Shown here piece by piece: positions 17,445 to 25,515 of a DNA stretch of 41,110 bases. Location of the stretch: the NCBI GenBank assembly GCA_012730035.1, contig JAAYBQ010000103.1, forward strand, positions 1-41,110, written 5' to 3'. Position 1 is the first letter of the stretch; each line of letters begins with the position of its first letter. The notes beneath the pieces were generated by a model. It saw only the letters and a program-made list of their open reading frames with translations, did not search any database and was not told the DNA's origin. The translations under genes were made by a program, and so were the position numbers. The stretch is from Spirochaetota bacterium. Lineage in GTDB: Bacteria; Spirochaetota; UBA4802; UBA5550.

Positions 17445-18731
17445 TTATTTCTCCTTCGCGGCAGAGGTTATTTCGGCAGACGCCAGTCCGTCATAGAATC
17501 GTATCTCAACCTTATCACCCGCTTTAATTTTTTCCACACTTTTTATTATTTTTTTACCGGCCCCTGTTACGACCGCGTACCCCCTGGCCATAATGTTCAT
17601 GGGGGATAGTTTTTCGATTGCCTGGAGCTGCATGCTGAAGAGATGACGTTTTTCCATCAGTATTCTTTTTTCAAGCATGGTTATATCGGGAATGTGCAGG
17701 AGTCTCTCTTTTCTTGAGGTTATCACTCCCTGCATGTGCATGGCCATCCGGGATTCAGTATCGGAGAGCAGCATCTCTCTCATGTTTATTATTTCATAAG
17801 GATCGCGGAAGACTTTTCTTGACGCAGTACCGGCAAGCCTGGCGGCGAGCTTTTCCACACCAGATGAAAGTGCCATATTCATCCTGTTAACAAGGTACTT
17901 GATTTCATCCTCCAGGTCAGTGCGCACCGGCACCGCAAGTTCGGCTGCTGCCGACGGGGTGGGCGCGAATGCGTCTGAGGCGTCGTCACAGAGCGGGTGG
18001 TCAACCTGGTGTCCCACTGCAGAAATAATCGGCACGGTCGAATTGTAGCAGGCCCGTACCACCACCTCTTCATTAAACGGCATAAGGTCCTCAAATGAAC
18101 CTCCGCCCCTTCCTGCTATAATCACGTCGACTCCCCACTGCGGCCTGCCCAGTTCCCTTATCGCGCGCGCTATTGAACCCGGGGCGTCGTCACCCTGAAC
18201 CTTTGCCGGGGCAACGACTATCTCTATATTGGGGAACCTGCGAAGCGCGACCTTGATGATGTCGTGCAGAGCGGCGCCCGTGGGCGATGTAACCACACCC
18301 AGTCTTTTCGGTAAAAACGGAAGGGGGCGCTTGTGAGCCGGGTCAAATATCCCTTCGTCCATCAGTTTTTTTCTCAGCTGTTCTATGCGCTTCTGCAGTT
18401 CACCCGCGCCCTCGGGCCGCACGCTCATTGCATTCAGCTGGTAGCTTCCCCGTTTTTCAAATACGGTGAGTCCGCCCAGGACAAGCACACTCATCCCCTC
18501 CTCAAGACGGAACTTCATGTTTTTGTTGTAGTTGCGGAAGAAGACTGCGGATACGGCGGCACCTTCATCCTTGAGCGTAAAGTATATGTGCCCTGAAGAG
18601 TGGTATGTCAGGTTGAAGATTTCACCCTTAACCCAGATGTTCGTAAGGTACGGGTTGTTTTCGATCTCCTCCCTGACAAGGCGGTTCAGTTCGGTTACGG
18701 TCATGAACTGCGGTTTGACTTCGATTTCCAT
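17445..18731 (-). CDS. xseA: Exonuclease VII large subunit
   Basis: This 428-aa catalytic subunit has an N-terminal OB-fold (residues ~5-100, including NPYLTNIWVKGEIFNL and HIYFTLKDE), then the nuclease domain with GVVTSPTGAALHDI, AGRGGGSFEDLMPFNEE and ISAVGHQVDHPLCD. The last usually reads VGHExD; here Gln replaces Glu. A helical region follows, ending in the family's tail (RGYAVVTGAGKKI, AGDKVEIRFYDGLASAEI). Length is slightly short of E. coli XseA. First gene of xseA-xseB-lipoprotein. Confidence 0.95.
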   Translation of the reverse strand: MEIEVKPQFMTVTELNRLVREEIENNPYLTNIWVKGEIFNLTYHSSGHIYFTLKDEGAAVSAVFFRNYNKNMKFRLEEGMSVLVLGGLTVFEKRGSYQLNAMSVRPEGAGELQKRIEQLRKKLMDEGIFDPAHKRPLPFLPKRLGVVTSPTGAALHDIIKVALRRFPNIEIVVAPAKVQGDDAPGSIARAIRELGRPQWGVDVIIAGRGGGSFEDLMPFNEEVVVRACYNSTVPIISAVGHQVDHPLCDDASDAFAPTPSAAAELAVPVRTDLEDEIKYLVNRMNMALSSGVEKLAARLAGTASRKVFRDPYEIINMREMLLSDTESRMAMHMQGVITSRKERLLHIPDITMLEKRILMEKRHLFSMQLQAIEKLSPMNIMARGYAVVTGAGKKIIKSVEKIKAGDKVEIRFYDGLASAEITSAAKEK

Positions 18732-18821
18732 TTATGTTCTCTTTGTTTTTTAATGTATGGAAAGTAATGAGTTTACTTAACAGGCCGCCTGTCCCCCGTA
18801 ACATCCGGGGTGCCGTGGCTT

Positions 18822-19637
18822 TTACTTCCGGTCTCTGCTCTCCGTCAGTCTCTCCACAAGATAACCGTGCAGCCTGCCGTTGGTTGCCGCTATCTCGGGG
18901 TATTCCGGGTCAAAGGGGCTGCCGTCATAGCGTGTGACCGTCCCGCCCGCCTCTGTAAGTATAAGGCTCCCGGCAGCAGTGTCCCAGGGCTTCAGCATCG
19001 GCTCCCAGTAGCCGTCTATGCGGCCGCATGCAGTATAGCACAGGTCAAGTGCCGCCGAGCCGAGTCTGCGCACGCATTGAATCTGCGGCAGAATGCGCGC
19101 CAGTTGTTCCAGGTTGTTGTGTTCCATGTTTTCCTTATCGTAGGGGAAACCTGTCGAGAATAGAGCCCTGCCGTGATCCGCGGTGTCCGATACATGTATG
19201 GCTTTGCCGTTAAGGAGAGCGCCGGACCCTCTGCATGCGCTGAAGAGTTCATCGTGGCAGGGGTCATACACCGCGCCGCAGACAATCCTGCCGGAGCTTT
19301 TTGACATTACGGCTATTGATACGCAGAAGAAAGGTATTCCGTGCGCGAAGTTATTTGTCGCGTCGAGCGGATCAACGTACCAGAGGTATTCACCGTCCCG
19401 GTCCCTGCCGCTGCCCTCTTCGGCAACTATGTCATGGCCTGGAAAGCGTTTCCATATCTCTGAGCAGATGAACCTTTCGGATTCACCATCCATGCTCGTA
19501 ACCATATCGGTCCTGCTTTTGTAGCCAATGGTTGTGGACTCTGACCTGAATCCATTCATCAGGATGGCGCCCGCTTCAAGTGAAATCTCCCGGGCTGCAG
19601 CATCCATCCCGCGCAAAAGCTCCAGGGATTCGGTCAT
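18822..19637 (-). CDS. Inositol monophosphatase family protein (SuhB-like)
   Basis: This 271-aa Mg-dependent phosphatase has all three metal-binding signatures of the family: EEG (residues ~74-76), DPLDATNNF (normally DPLDGTTNF; the Asp pair and the catalytic Thr are kept, with Gly to Ala and Thr to Asn changes around them), and WDTAAGSLILTEAGG near residue 220. Likely substrates are inositol phosphate, fructose bisphosphate or a similar sugar phosphate; the family cannot be resolved further by eye. Its start lies 2 bases from the HPt gene's stop, so the two share a transcript. Confidence 0.85.
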   Translation of the reverse strand: MTESLELLRGMDAAAREISLEAGAILMNGFRSESTTIGYKSRTDMVTSMDGESERFICSEIWKRFPGHDIVAEEGSGRDRDGEYLWYVDPLDATNNFAHGIPFFCVSIAVMSKSSGRIVCGAVYDPCHDELFSACRGSGALLNGKAIHVSDTADHGRALFSTGFPYDKENMEHNNLEQLARILPQIQCVRRLGSAALDLCYTACGRIDGYWEPMLKPWDTAAGSLILTEAGGTVTRYDGSPFDPEYPEIAATNGRLHGYLVERLTESRDRK

Positions 19638-19639
19638 TT

Positions 19640-19996
19640 TCAGAATGAACCTTTTTCTATCATTGATTTCATGTCGAGTATAACAGTCTCGATCTCAGTT
19701 TTAAGAGTGGAGAGTTTTTCAGCCAGTCCCCCGGTATTTTTGTTTCTTCCAGCGGTTTCAAGTTCAAAGGCTGCGTCATAGGCTCCGTCTGCAGAAAAAT
19801 TTGAAACAGCACCCTTAAGTGTGTGTGCGTTTTTTCTGAGCCCCTCCATGTCGCCGGCGTCGATCGCCTCTTTTATCCTGCCTGTAAGAGATGCTGAATC
19901 ATCAAAAAAAAGTTCGGCCAGCTCCTTGAAGAGTTCAAAGTCATTATCAAGTCTTTCGGCAAGTTCATTCCTGTTGATCGGTTCATTCCGGCTCAT
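19640..19996 (-). CDS. HPt (histidine phosphotransfer) domain protein
   Basis: A 118-aa single-domain protein from ATG 19996, with AACGAGG a few bases upstream. An in-frame ATG at 20059 would add 21 residues that are not part of the fold. The four-helix HPt bundle is recognised by the phosphoacceptor motif NAHTLKGAVSNF with His58, preceded by acidic helices (DNDFELFKELAELFFDD). It relays phosphate between receiver domains in multistep phosphorelays. The partner kinase is not adjacent; the nearest kinase and receiver are ~6-8 kb away, so the link is only a guess. Confidence 0.85.
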   Translation of the reverse strand: MSRNEPINRNELAERLDNDFELFKELAELFFDDSASLTGRIKEAIDAGDMEGLRKNAHTLKGAVSNFSADGAYDAAFELETAGRNKNTGGLAEKLSTLKTEIETVILDMKSMIEKGSF

Positions 19997-20193
19997 AAAT
20001 ACCTCGTTATATTTTTTACGGGCACCTCTGTAAATCGGTATTTTCCGGAATGCAAACATGAAAAATTCTGCTCTTAACTGCAGTTGTGCCCCCAGGGGGC
20101 ATCCGGTTTATAATTTATAGAGGTTCACTTATATAATTACACAATATGGATCAATCGTCAACAAATATTAATCTTCCCCCGGGGCGTTATGAA

Positions 20194-20910
20194 TCAGAAG
20201 ATATAAGCGTTATCGCAGAAAACCGAATTAAAGATATATTTTCCGGCTTTGTATGTCGAATTTTTACGGATTATCTCTGTTATTTCGCTTTTCATTGCGG
20301 GGTCAAGGCCTGTCCTTACGATTATTGCATCGGCTTCATCATCAGGGTTCACGATGACAGTATCACGCTGTTCAGTAATTCCGGTGATGTTGAATTCAAC
20401 ATTCAGCTCATTCAGGATCGACACGAGCAGTCCGTTGTGGTCTCCCGTTCCTCCCAGGCCAAGTTCCTCGCGGACCTTTCCGGTTATTGATTTCATTCCC
20501 GGTGAATTCCGGATAATTATTATCCTGTAAGGTGAAAACCGCAGCATCTTTTCGACGGCAAGTTTTTTATCAATCATGGGGTAGAATGAGTGGATGCAGA
20601 TAGATGCGTCATGGACCGGGCCGTTCCAGTCCTCCCAGGTTGAAATATCAATGGTCAGGCTCCCTTTTCCGCCTTCGGAATGGATCGTTTTCATTATGCC
20701 GGCCATCTCTACAGAGGGCTCAACCGCTGTTACCCTGTACCCTGCCTTTGACATGGGCATTGCAAAAAATCCTGAACCTGCGCCCGCGTCAATGACAGAT
20801 GAACCTCTGCTTATCCGCTGCATCACAAAAGGGAGAAGGCTGCCCGGATACCCGGCCTCGCGCTGCTGTTTCTGGTAGTTTAAGGCAAAATCCCTTTCTT
20901 CAAATTTCAT
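20194..20910 (-). CDS. SAM-dependent methyltransferase, class I
   Basis: This 238-aa protein carries the SAM-binding motif I VIDAGAGSGFFAMP (residues ~39-52), the acidic end of strand 2 (VTAVEPSVEM), and a motif like WNGPVHDASICIHSF in the motif IV region. The first 35 residues (ERDFALNYQKQQREAG) resemble a small-molecule methyltransferase cap. The C-terminal third is unusual and contains a stretch rich in Asp and Ile before the final aromatic tail. The substrate is unknown. It is divergent from the following membrane protein. Confidence 0.8.
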   Translation of the reverse strand: MKFEERDFALNYQKQQREAGYPGSLLPFVMQRISRGSSVIDAGAGSGFFAMPMSKAGYRVTAVEPSVEMAGIMKTIHSEGGKGSLTIDISTWEDWNGPVHDASICIHSFYPMIDKKLAVEKMLRFSPYRIIIIRNSPGMKSITGKVREELGLGGTGDHNGLLVSILNELNVEFNITGITEQRDTVIVNPDDEADAIIVRTGLDPAMKSEITEIIRKNSTYKAGKYIFNSVFCDNAYIF

Positions 20911-21006
20911 GGCTTTTTATAACATGGGGCTGTTTATTGTTCAACAATAAAGTTTTTTTATTGAATTATGGCGCGTCAGAGATTAAAAATGCCGGAGGGT
21001 GTAAAG

Positions 21007-22338
21007 ATGGATATAATAAAGCAGCAGCTCGGTAAAATTTATCATTTTCTGATTCTGCTGATTTTTCTTTTCGGCGTGAATATTCTTTTTAATCTTAAAT
21101 ATGACTGGGGCGGAGTCGCGGCAATAACCCGTTCCTATCTCTTTGTCCTCTCGTTTTACTGCGTATTTATTTTCTCGCGACTTAATTATGATGATCTGAT
21201 CGGCGATTACAGGCTCAGGTACGGCAGGTTCGCAAGAATCAAACTTTTTTTTGACATGAGGCTCTTCCCCTTTGTTTTTGCATTTTTACTGAACGTGATT
21301 TTTCTTGTTATCAACTCGGGTAGAGGTTCCTTTTCCGTGTCGGGCCCTCTCATAAAGGTGCTCGATGGAAGATTGTCGAACATGCTTTTTTATTCCCTTA
21401 TACTTTTTTTTGTTCTGCGCCAGAACCGCAGGCCGGGTATAGCCATTCCAGTGTTTATACTGAGCTCTGTAATTTTTTACCTGGGTGACCGTTTTATATA
21501 CGATATTGTTCCTCCGGGCCGGGGCATTGGAGCAGTAAAACTGGTCAAGTACGTTGTATTCATTTTTGTGCTCTCGCATGATTTTGCCCGCCGCAGCTAC
21601 AGGATCGTAAAACTGGTATTGCTCTCCCTTGCCGGGGGCTTTATTCTTTTTATGTCTGTGGCAGCGATTTTTTACGCTACCTATCTTTACACCGACGAAA
21701 ACAGCCAGACAGGGGCAAGGGCCCTCAGGATGCTCATAAAGGCCGGGTTTATTTCAGGTCTGCCCCTGCTTGAACATCAGGCCGGCATAAGCGGAGATTC
21801 TGAAGATATTTCGGATCTTGTTTCATACGCAGCAAGGTACGATTATGCAATAGGCTATGATCAGCTGAAGTGGGAAGGTATCCTGGAGAATCAAAAGATT
21901 AAAACAGCGGACGAAATATTCGGTTACCTTCACAGCAGGGATATGCGGCTCGATTTTACCATGCTTGCCGGTTATGCCGTAAAAAAAAGCATTGAGGAGC
22001 AGAACGGGTTTTCAGCTTCGGAGAATTTTAAAAAATATTTTGCCGGATATTTTGAAATGCACAGTGGTGAGTTCATCCGGATGTTTAATAAGGGGAACGC
22101 TTCCATGAAGATATGGATTATAAACTGCCTGGCATATGCCGATGACCCGGATTCGATAACTTTTCTTATAAGGTTCCTGACCAGCGTGGACAGGAACATC
22201 GGCAGGCACGCCTACGCGGCTTTAAATAAAATCACTGACACAGACCCGGCTGCAGAATCGGGCAGGGAGATATACGACCTGGAAGTCGTGGATTCATTTA
22301 TAAGATACAGGGATAACCGCGTCAGGCAGAAGCGTTGA
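21007..22338 (+). CDS. Polytopic membrane protein with soluble C-terminal helical domain
   Basis: A 443-aa protein from ATG 21007, chosen because GGAGGG lies 7 bases upstream; a longer frame from 20968 lacks such a site. Residues ~1-225 contain about six or seven hydrophobic helices with basic loops. The rest is soluble and largely helical, and near the end (SMKIWIINCLAYADDPDSITFLIRFL) resembles HEAT-like repeats. No enzyme motif recognised. Its 3' end overlaps the convergent nth gene by 17 bases. Confidence 0.6.
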   Translation: MDIIKQQLGKIYHFLILLIFLFGVNILFNLKYDWGGVAAITRSYLFVLSFYCVFIFSRLNYDDLIGDYRLRYGRFARIKLFFDMRLFPFVFAFLLNVIFLVINSGRGSFSVSGPLIKVLDGRLSNMLFYSLILFFVLRQNRRPGIAIPVFILSSVIFYLGDRFIYDIVPPGRGIGAVKLVKYVVFIFVLSHDFARRSYRIVKLVLLSLAGGFILFMSVAAIFYATYLYTDENSQTGARALRMLIKAGFISGLPLLEHQAGISGDSEDISDLVSYAARYDYAIGYDQLKWEGILENQKIKTADEIFGYLHSRDMRLDFTMLAGYAVKKSIEEQNGFSASENFKKYFAGYFEMHSGEFIRMFNKGNASMKIWIINCLAYADDPDSITFLIRFLTSVDRNIGRHAYAALNKITDTDPAAESGREIYDLEVVDSFIRYRDNRVRQKR

Positions 22339-22954
22339 AGTGCCTGCACCACCGTGATACAGTGCATGCGGTGCAGCGGGGATTTCTTGCGGTGCATGTG
22401 GACCTCCCGTGCCGTATAAAGAGCAGATGGGTCTTTTTCCAGTCACCTGGACTTATGACCGCGCATAGATCATGTTCTACCTTCAGTGGATTTGAACTTT
22501 CAGTGTAGCCCAGCCTTTTGGCAATCCTTGAAACATGTGTGTCAACGGCAAGCGCAGGCTTGCCGTAACCCACAGAGATTATAACATTTGCCGATTTTTT
22601 CCCTACACCGGGAAGTTCCATAAGTTCATCAACTTTCTGCGGCAGGAGACCTTCAAATCTTTCCATGACTGTTGCCGCGAGCGCTATAATGTTCGATGCC
22701 TTGACCCTGTAGAATCCCGTACTCTTTATTATTTTTTCAACATCGGACCGCCGTGCACAGGCGAGTGACGCGAAATCAGGGTAGGTGCTGAACAGTTTTC
22801 CGGTAACCCCGTTAACCTGGCGGTCCGAGGTCTGGGCTGAAAGCACAACTGCCACCGTAAGTTCATAGTTGTTCCTGAACACAAGGTCAGGAGGGGCATC
22901 TCCGTAAAGAGCTTCAAGCGCGGAAATTATCTTTGATGACGTGTCCCGTCTCAT
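22322..22954 (-). CDS. nth: Endonuclease III
   Basis: This 210-aa DNA glycosylase/AP lyase acts on oxidised pyrimidines in base excision repair. The helix-hairpin-helix reads LPGVGKKSANVI with the catalytic Lys (second K), and the catalytic Asp is in AVDTHVSR. The iron-sulfur ligands are at the C terminus with normal spacing, C-x6-C-x2-C-x5-C. Length is typical. The start is 3 bases from the rdgB stop, so it follows rdgB in one leftward transcript with the diguanylate cyclase. Confidence 0.95.
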   Translation of the reverse strand: MRRDTSSKIISALEALYGDAPPDLVFRNNYELTVAVVLSAQTSDRQVNGVTGKLFSTYPDFASLACARRSDVEKIIKSTGFYRVKASNIIALAATVMERFEGLLPQKVDELMELPGVGKKSANVIISVGYGKPALAVDTHVSRIAKRLGYTESSNPLKVEHDLCAVISPGDWKKTHLLFIRHGRSTCTARNPRCTACTVSRWCRHFNASA

Positions 22955-22957
22955 CTG

Positions 22958-23554
22958 CTACAACGCCAGATCTTTAAGGATTGCTGCGGCTTTTTCAAGA
23001 GCTTTGCCCCTGTGGCTGAGACTGTTTTTTTCAGACATTGAAAGTTGCGCCATTGTCTTTCCCCTCTCCTCTATATAAAAAACCGGATCGTACCCGAAAC
23101 CTGAATCTCCTGATGGTGATCTTGTAATTGAACCTTCGCATCTGCCCGTTGTGGTAAACTCCCTCCCGTCAGGAAGTACAAGTGCAATAACGCACACGAA
23201 CCTTGCCTGCCTTGATCCGTCAGGTATATCCGCCATCTTTTCAAGCAGCAGCATGTACCTTCCCTTATCATCAAGGCCCGGGCCGCCATAGCGCGCTGAA
23301 TAGACTCCCGGTTCACCGTTAAGTGCGTCAACCACAAGGCCCGAGTCATCAGCCATGGACGGCATGCCGGTGATAGAGCAGATGGTCCTGGCCTTTATAA
23401 GCGCATTCCCCTCAAAGCTTTCTGCGTCCTCGGGTATTTCAGGTACGTCCGTAATTTCTGAAACAGGGACAATTTCAAGATCGGGTATCGATAAAAGTTT
23501 TTCTTTTATCTCTTTTATCTTGTCAGTGTTGGCTGTTGCCGCGACTATTTTCAT
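22958..23554 (-). CDS. rdgB: Non-canonical purine NTP pyrophosphatase (RdgB/HAM1)
   Basis: A 198-aa enzyme that hydrolyses ITP, dITP and XTP to keep them out of nucleic acids. Motifs: ATANTDKIKEIKEKL at the N terminus, ADDSGLVVDAL, YSARYGG, and GFGYDPVFYIEE followed by a C-terminal SHRGKA. I chose ATG 23554 (ribosome site ACGGAG), which overlaps the preceding diguanylate cyclase stop as ATGA; a frame upstream to 23608 reads through that gene. Co-transcribed with nth and the cyclase. Confidence 0.95.
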   Translation of the reverse strand: MKIVAATANTDKIKEIKEKLLSIPDLEIVPVSEITDVPEIPEDAESFEGNALIKARTICSITGMPSMADDSGLVVDALNGEPGVYSARYGGPGLDDKGRYMLLLEKMADIPDGSRQARFVCVIALVLPDGREFTTTGRCEGSITRSPSGDSGFGYDPVFYIEERGKTMAQLSMSEKNSLSHRGKALEKAAAILKDLAL

Positions 23555-25092
23555 TTTTTTCTCCGTGACGTTTTTTTGCGGGGTTTTTCGACTTCGGCCT
23601 GTTCGCATTCAACCCTGTTTTTGCCATTTAACTTGGACCTGTAGAGAGCTGTGTCTGCGCGTGAAACAGCGGAATCAACCGAGTCACCCCGGGTGTATTC
23701 AGTAACGCCACAGCTTATTGTAACCTGGAATATTTCCCTGCTCTCTGTGCCGGTAACCTCATCCGTTTCGTTAAAATCATACTCTTCAACAAGTTTTCTG
23801 AGCCTCTCGGCGGCCATGGCCGATTCGTTAATGCCGCCCGATGTGAGCAGTAAAAACTCGTCGCCGCCCCACCGTACAAGCATGTCAGTAAGCCTTTTGC
23901 TTTTTGACGCAAGCTTTGAAACAGCCTTGAGTACCCTGTCACCTTCGTTGTGCCCGCGCGTATCATTAATGCCTTTGAAATTGTCTATGTCAAAGATAAT
24001 AATAGAAAAGGGGGTTCTGTTGCGGTGCGAGCTATATGCAGCCTTTCTGAAGTGGCTTTGGAACTCTTTTCTGTTATACGCGCCGGTTAGCTCGTCGGTC
24101 ACTGCCAGCAGGTTCATCTCTGACTGAAAATGGTTCACCGTAACAATGGCAATGGCAAGAACAAGCAACGATATTATTATTCCCGCGGCAATATTTCTTT
24201 TTATGTTGCCCATGGTGGGGGCCATGCGCGACTGCTCGTCAATTTCTACAAAAAGGAACCAGTTAAATTCGGGGATTATCCTTGAGGTCAGCAGTATTTT
24301 TCTTCCATCGCTTTCAAATTCATGCAGCTCCGGGTCGCCCGGGCCTGAAAGTATCCGGTCAGCTTCTTCTGAAAGCCCGGGCATGTTCCTGATGTTTACT
24401 TTTTCAATAAGAGTATGGTCCGAGTGAACCTGGATTGTGCCTGACCTGTCCGTAAGGTATATATTGCAGCCGTACATGCTGTTGTACGATCTGATCATAT
24501 CAGCTATGCGCTCAAGGTTCAGGCCTACGCCCGTAATTCCAATCAGCCTTCCATTGTAGTCATTGAGCCGGTGGTTAATGAATATTGTAAGTTTATTGCC
24601 GCCGGCCTGGTCTGTGTCAACATCGAGTTCGTATTCCCTGTTAAGTTTTTTAAACCTGTAATACCAGACATCGTGGGAGTCAGCCGGCGAAATTTTTTTA
24701 AGTATGCCGTTGTAATGGTAGTAGTATCCGGTCTTATCGGAGACAAAAAAGGCTGAAAAAAAATCGTATTTATTTTTAATGGCCCTGAGGTATTTAGTTA
24801 TCAGCTCCCGGTTTTTTTCACCGCTTATGGCCCAGTCTTTAAGGAATGTATCATTTGCCATAACAGAGGAGATGAAAACAGGCCTTACTATTTTAGTCTG
24901 CATCTCTGAATAGATATTGTCCCTTGTCAGGGGCAGAACGCTGTTCATAAGGTTTTCCCTTATGGCCCTGTGTGAGAATGCATAATTCTGCAGGTTGGTA
25001 ATAATGAATGCGGCAACAAGAATCAATGCGAGGGATATGATCATCCTGCTTTTAATTGATGTCTTTTTAATAATCTGTTTAATCGACTTCAT
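23551..25092 (-). CDS. Membrane diguanylate cyclase with extracytoplasmic sensor
   Basis: A 513-aa protein from ATG 25092 (AGGGGACTT before it); a frame from 25164 lacks a ribosome site. Topology: one transmembrane helix near residues 17-35, a ~260-residue periplasmic dCACHE/PAS-like sensor (FFVSDKTGYYYHYNG, GITGVGLNLERIADM), a second helix around 305-330, then the GGDEF domain starting TDELTGAYNRKEF. The active site is intact (RWGGDEFLLL). An inhibitory I-site RxxD (RLTD) sits exactly 5 residues before GGDEF, so product inhibition by c-di-GMP is expected. Role: synthesis of c-di-GMP from two GTP in response to an external ligand. First gene of a transcript continuing into rdgB and nth. Confidence 0.93.
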   Translation of the reverse strand: MKSIKQIIKKTSIKSRMIISLALILVAAFIITNLQNYAFSHRAIRENLMNSVLPLTRDNIYSEMQTKIVRPVFISSVMANDTFLKDWAISGEKNRELITKYLRAIKNKYDFFSAFFVSDKTGYYYHYNGILKKISPADSHDVWYYRFKKLNREYELDVDTDQAGGNKLTIFINHRLNDYNGRLIGITGVGLNLERIADMIRSYNSMYGCNIYLTDRSGTIQVHSDHTLIEKVNIRNMPGLSEEADRILSGPGDPELHEFESDGRKILLTSRIIPEFNWFLFVEIDEQSRMAPTMGNIKRNIAAGIIISLLVLAIAIVTVNHFQSEMNLLAVTDELTGAYNRKEFQSHFRKAAYSSHRNRTPFSIIIFDIDNFKGINDTRGHNEGDRVLKAVSKLASKSKRLTDMLVRWGGDEFLLLTSGGINESAMAAERLRKLVEEYDFNETDEVTGTESREIFQVTISCGVTEYTRGDSVDSAVSRADTALYRSKLNGKNRVECEQAEVEKPRKKTSRRKK

Positions 25093-25515
25093 AAGTCCCC
25101 TGCTCCCCGTTATTATCTTGAGGGATATCGGTGTCAATTTAAGCATTAAACGTCGTACACACAATCAGTAAAATTAATTTTTAACTTTTTTCAGGTTCAA
25201 ATGGTTATGTCCGGGAAGGCTGTTTTTGTTCTTTTATTCTTTTTTATGCGGTATTATTTATATAAAGTTGATGTGTTGCCTGTTTATATGTATTAATAAT
25301 ATAATGGTTCGTCAGCCATGTTGCTCATTTTGTATTAACAGATGCCGGGCTAATGGGATTATTTTTCAGGTAAACGCCCGGGCCGGAAAGAGTAAATGAA
25401 CCGGGCCTTAGGCTTTTTTTACAGGGTGTTTATTCCGTAGCTTCATGGTGTAAAATACAGGTACGGCATACCGTTCTTAAGTATGCGTACAGCACATTTT
25501 TTAAAGAGAGATTTG
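25093..25515. other. Divergent control region between cyclase and kinase genes
   Basis: About 420 bases without a gene, AT-rich in the middle (25230-25310). It must hold the divergent promoters. A GC hairpin with T-run stands at 25376-25420 and is listed separately. I saw no confident promoter hexamer pair. Confidence 0.5.
25376..25420 (+). terminator. Possible terminator or attenuator upstream of the kinase gene
   Basis: GCCCGG (25376-25381) can pair with CCGGGC (25401-25406), and seven T follow at 25414-25420 after a short TTAGGC segment. It lies ~95 bases before the kinase start, with no gene immediately upstream on this strand. It might end a small RNA or a leader transcript. The gap between stem and T-run makes it weak. 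Confidence 0.3.

Noticed and set aside
20087-20101. TGCCCCCAGGGGGCA as terminator between the methyltransferase and HPt genes
   Set aside because: The stem has almost no loop and no T-run on either strand.
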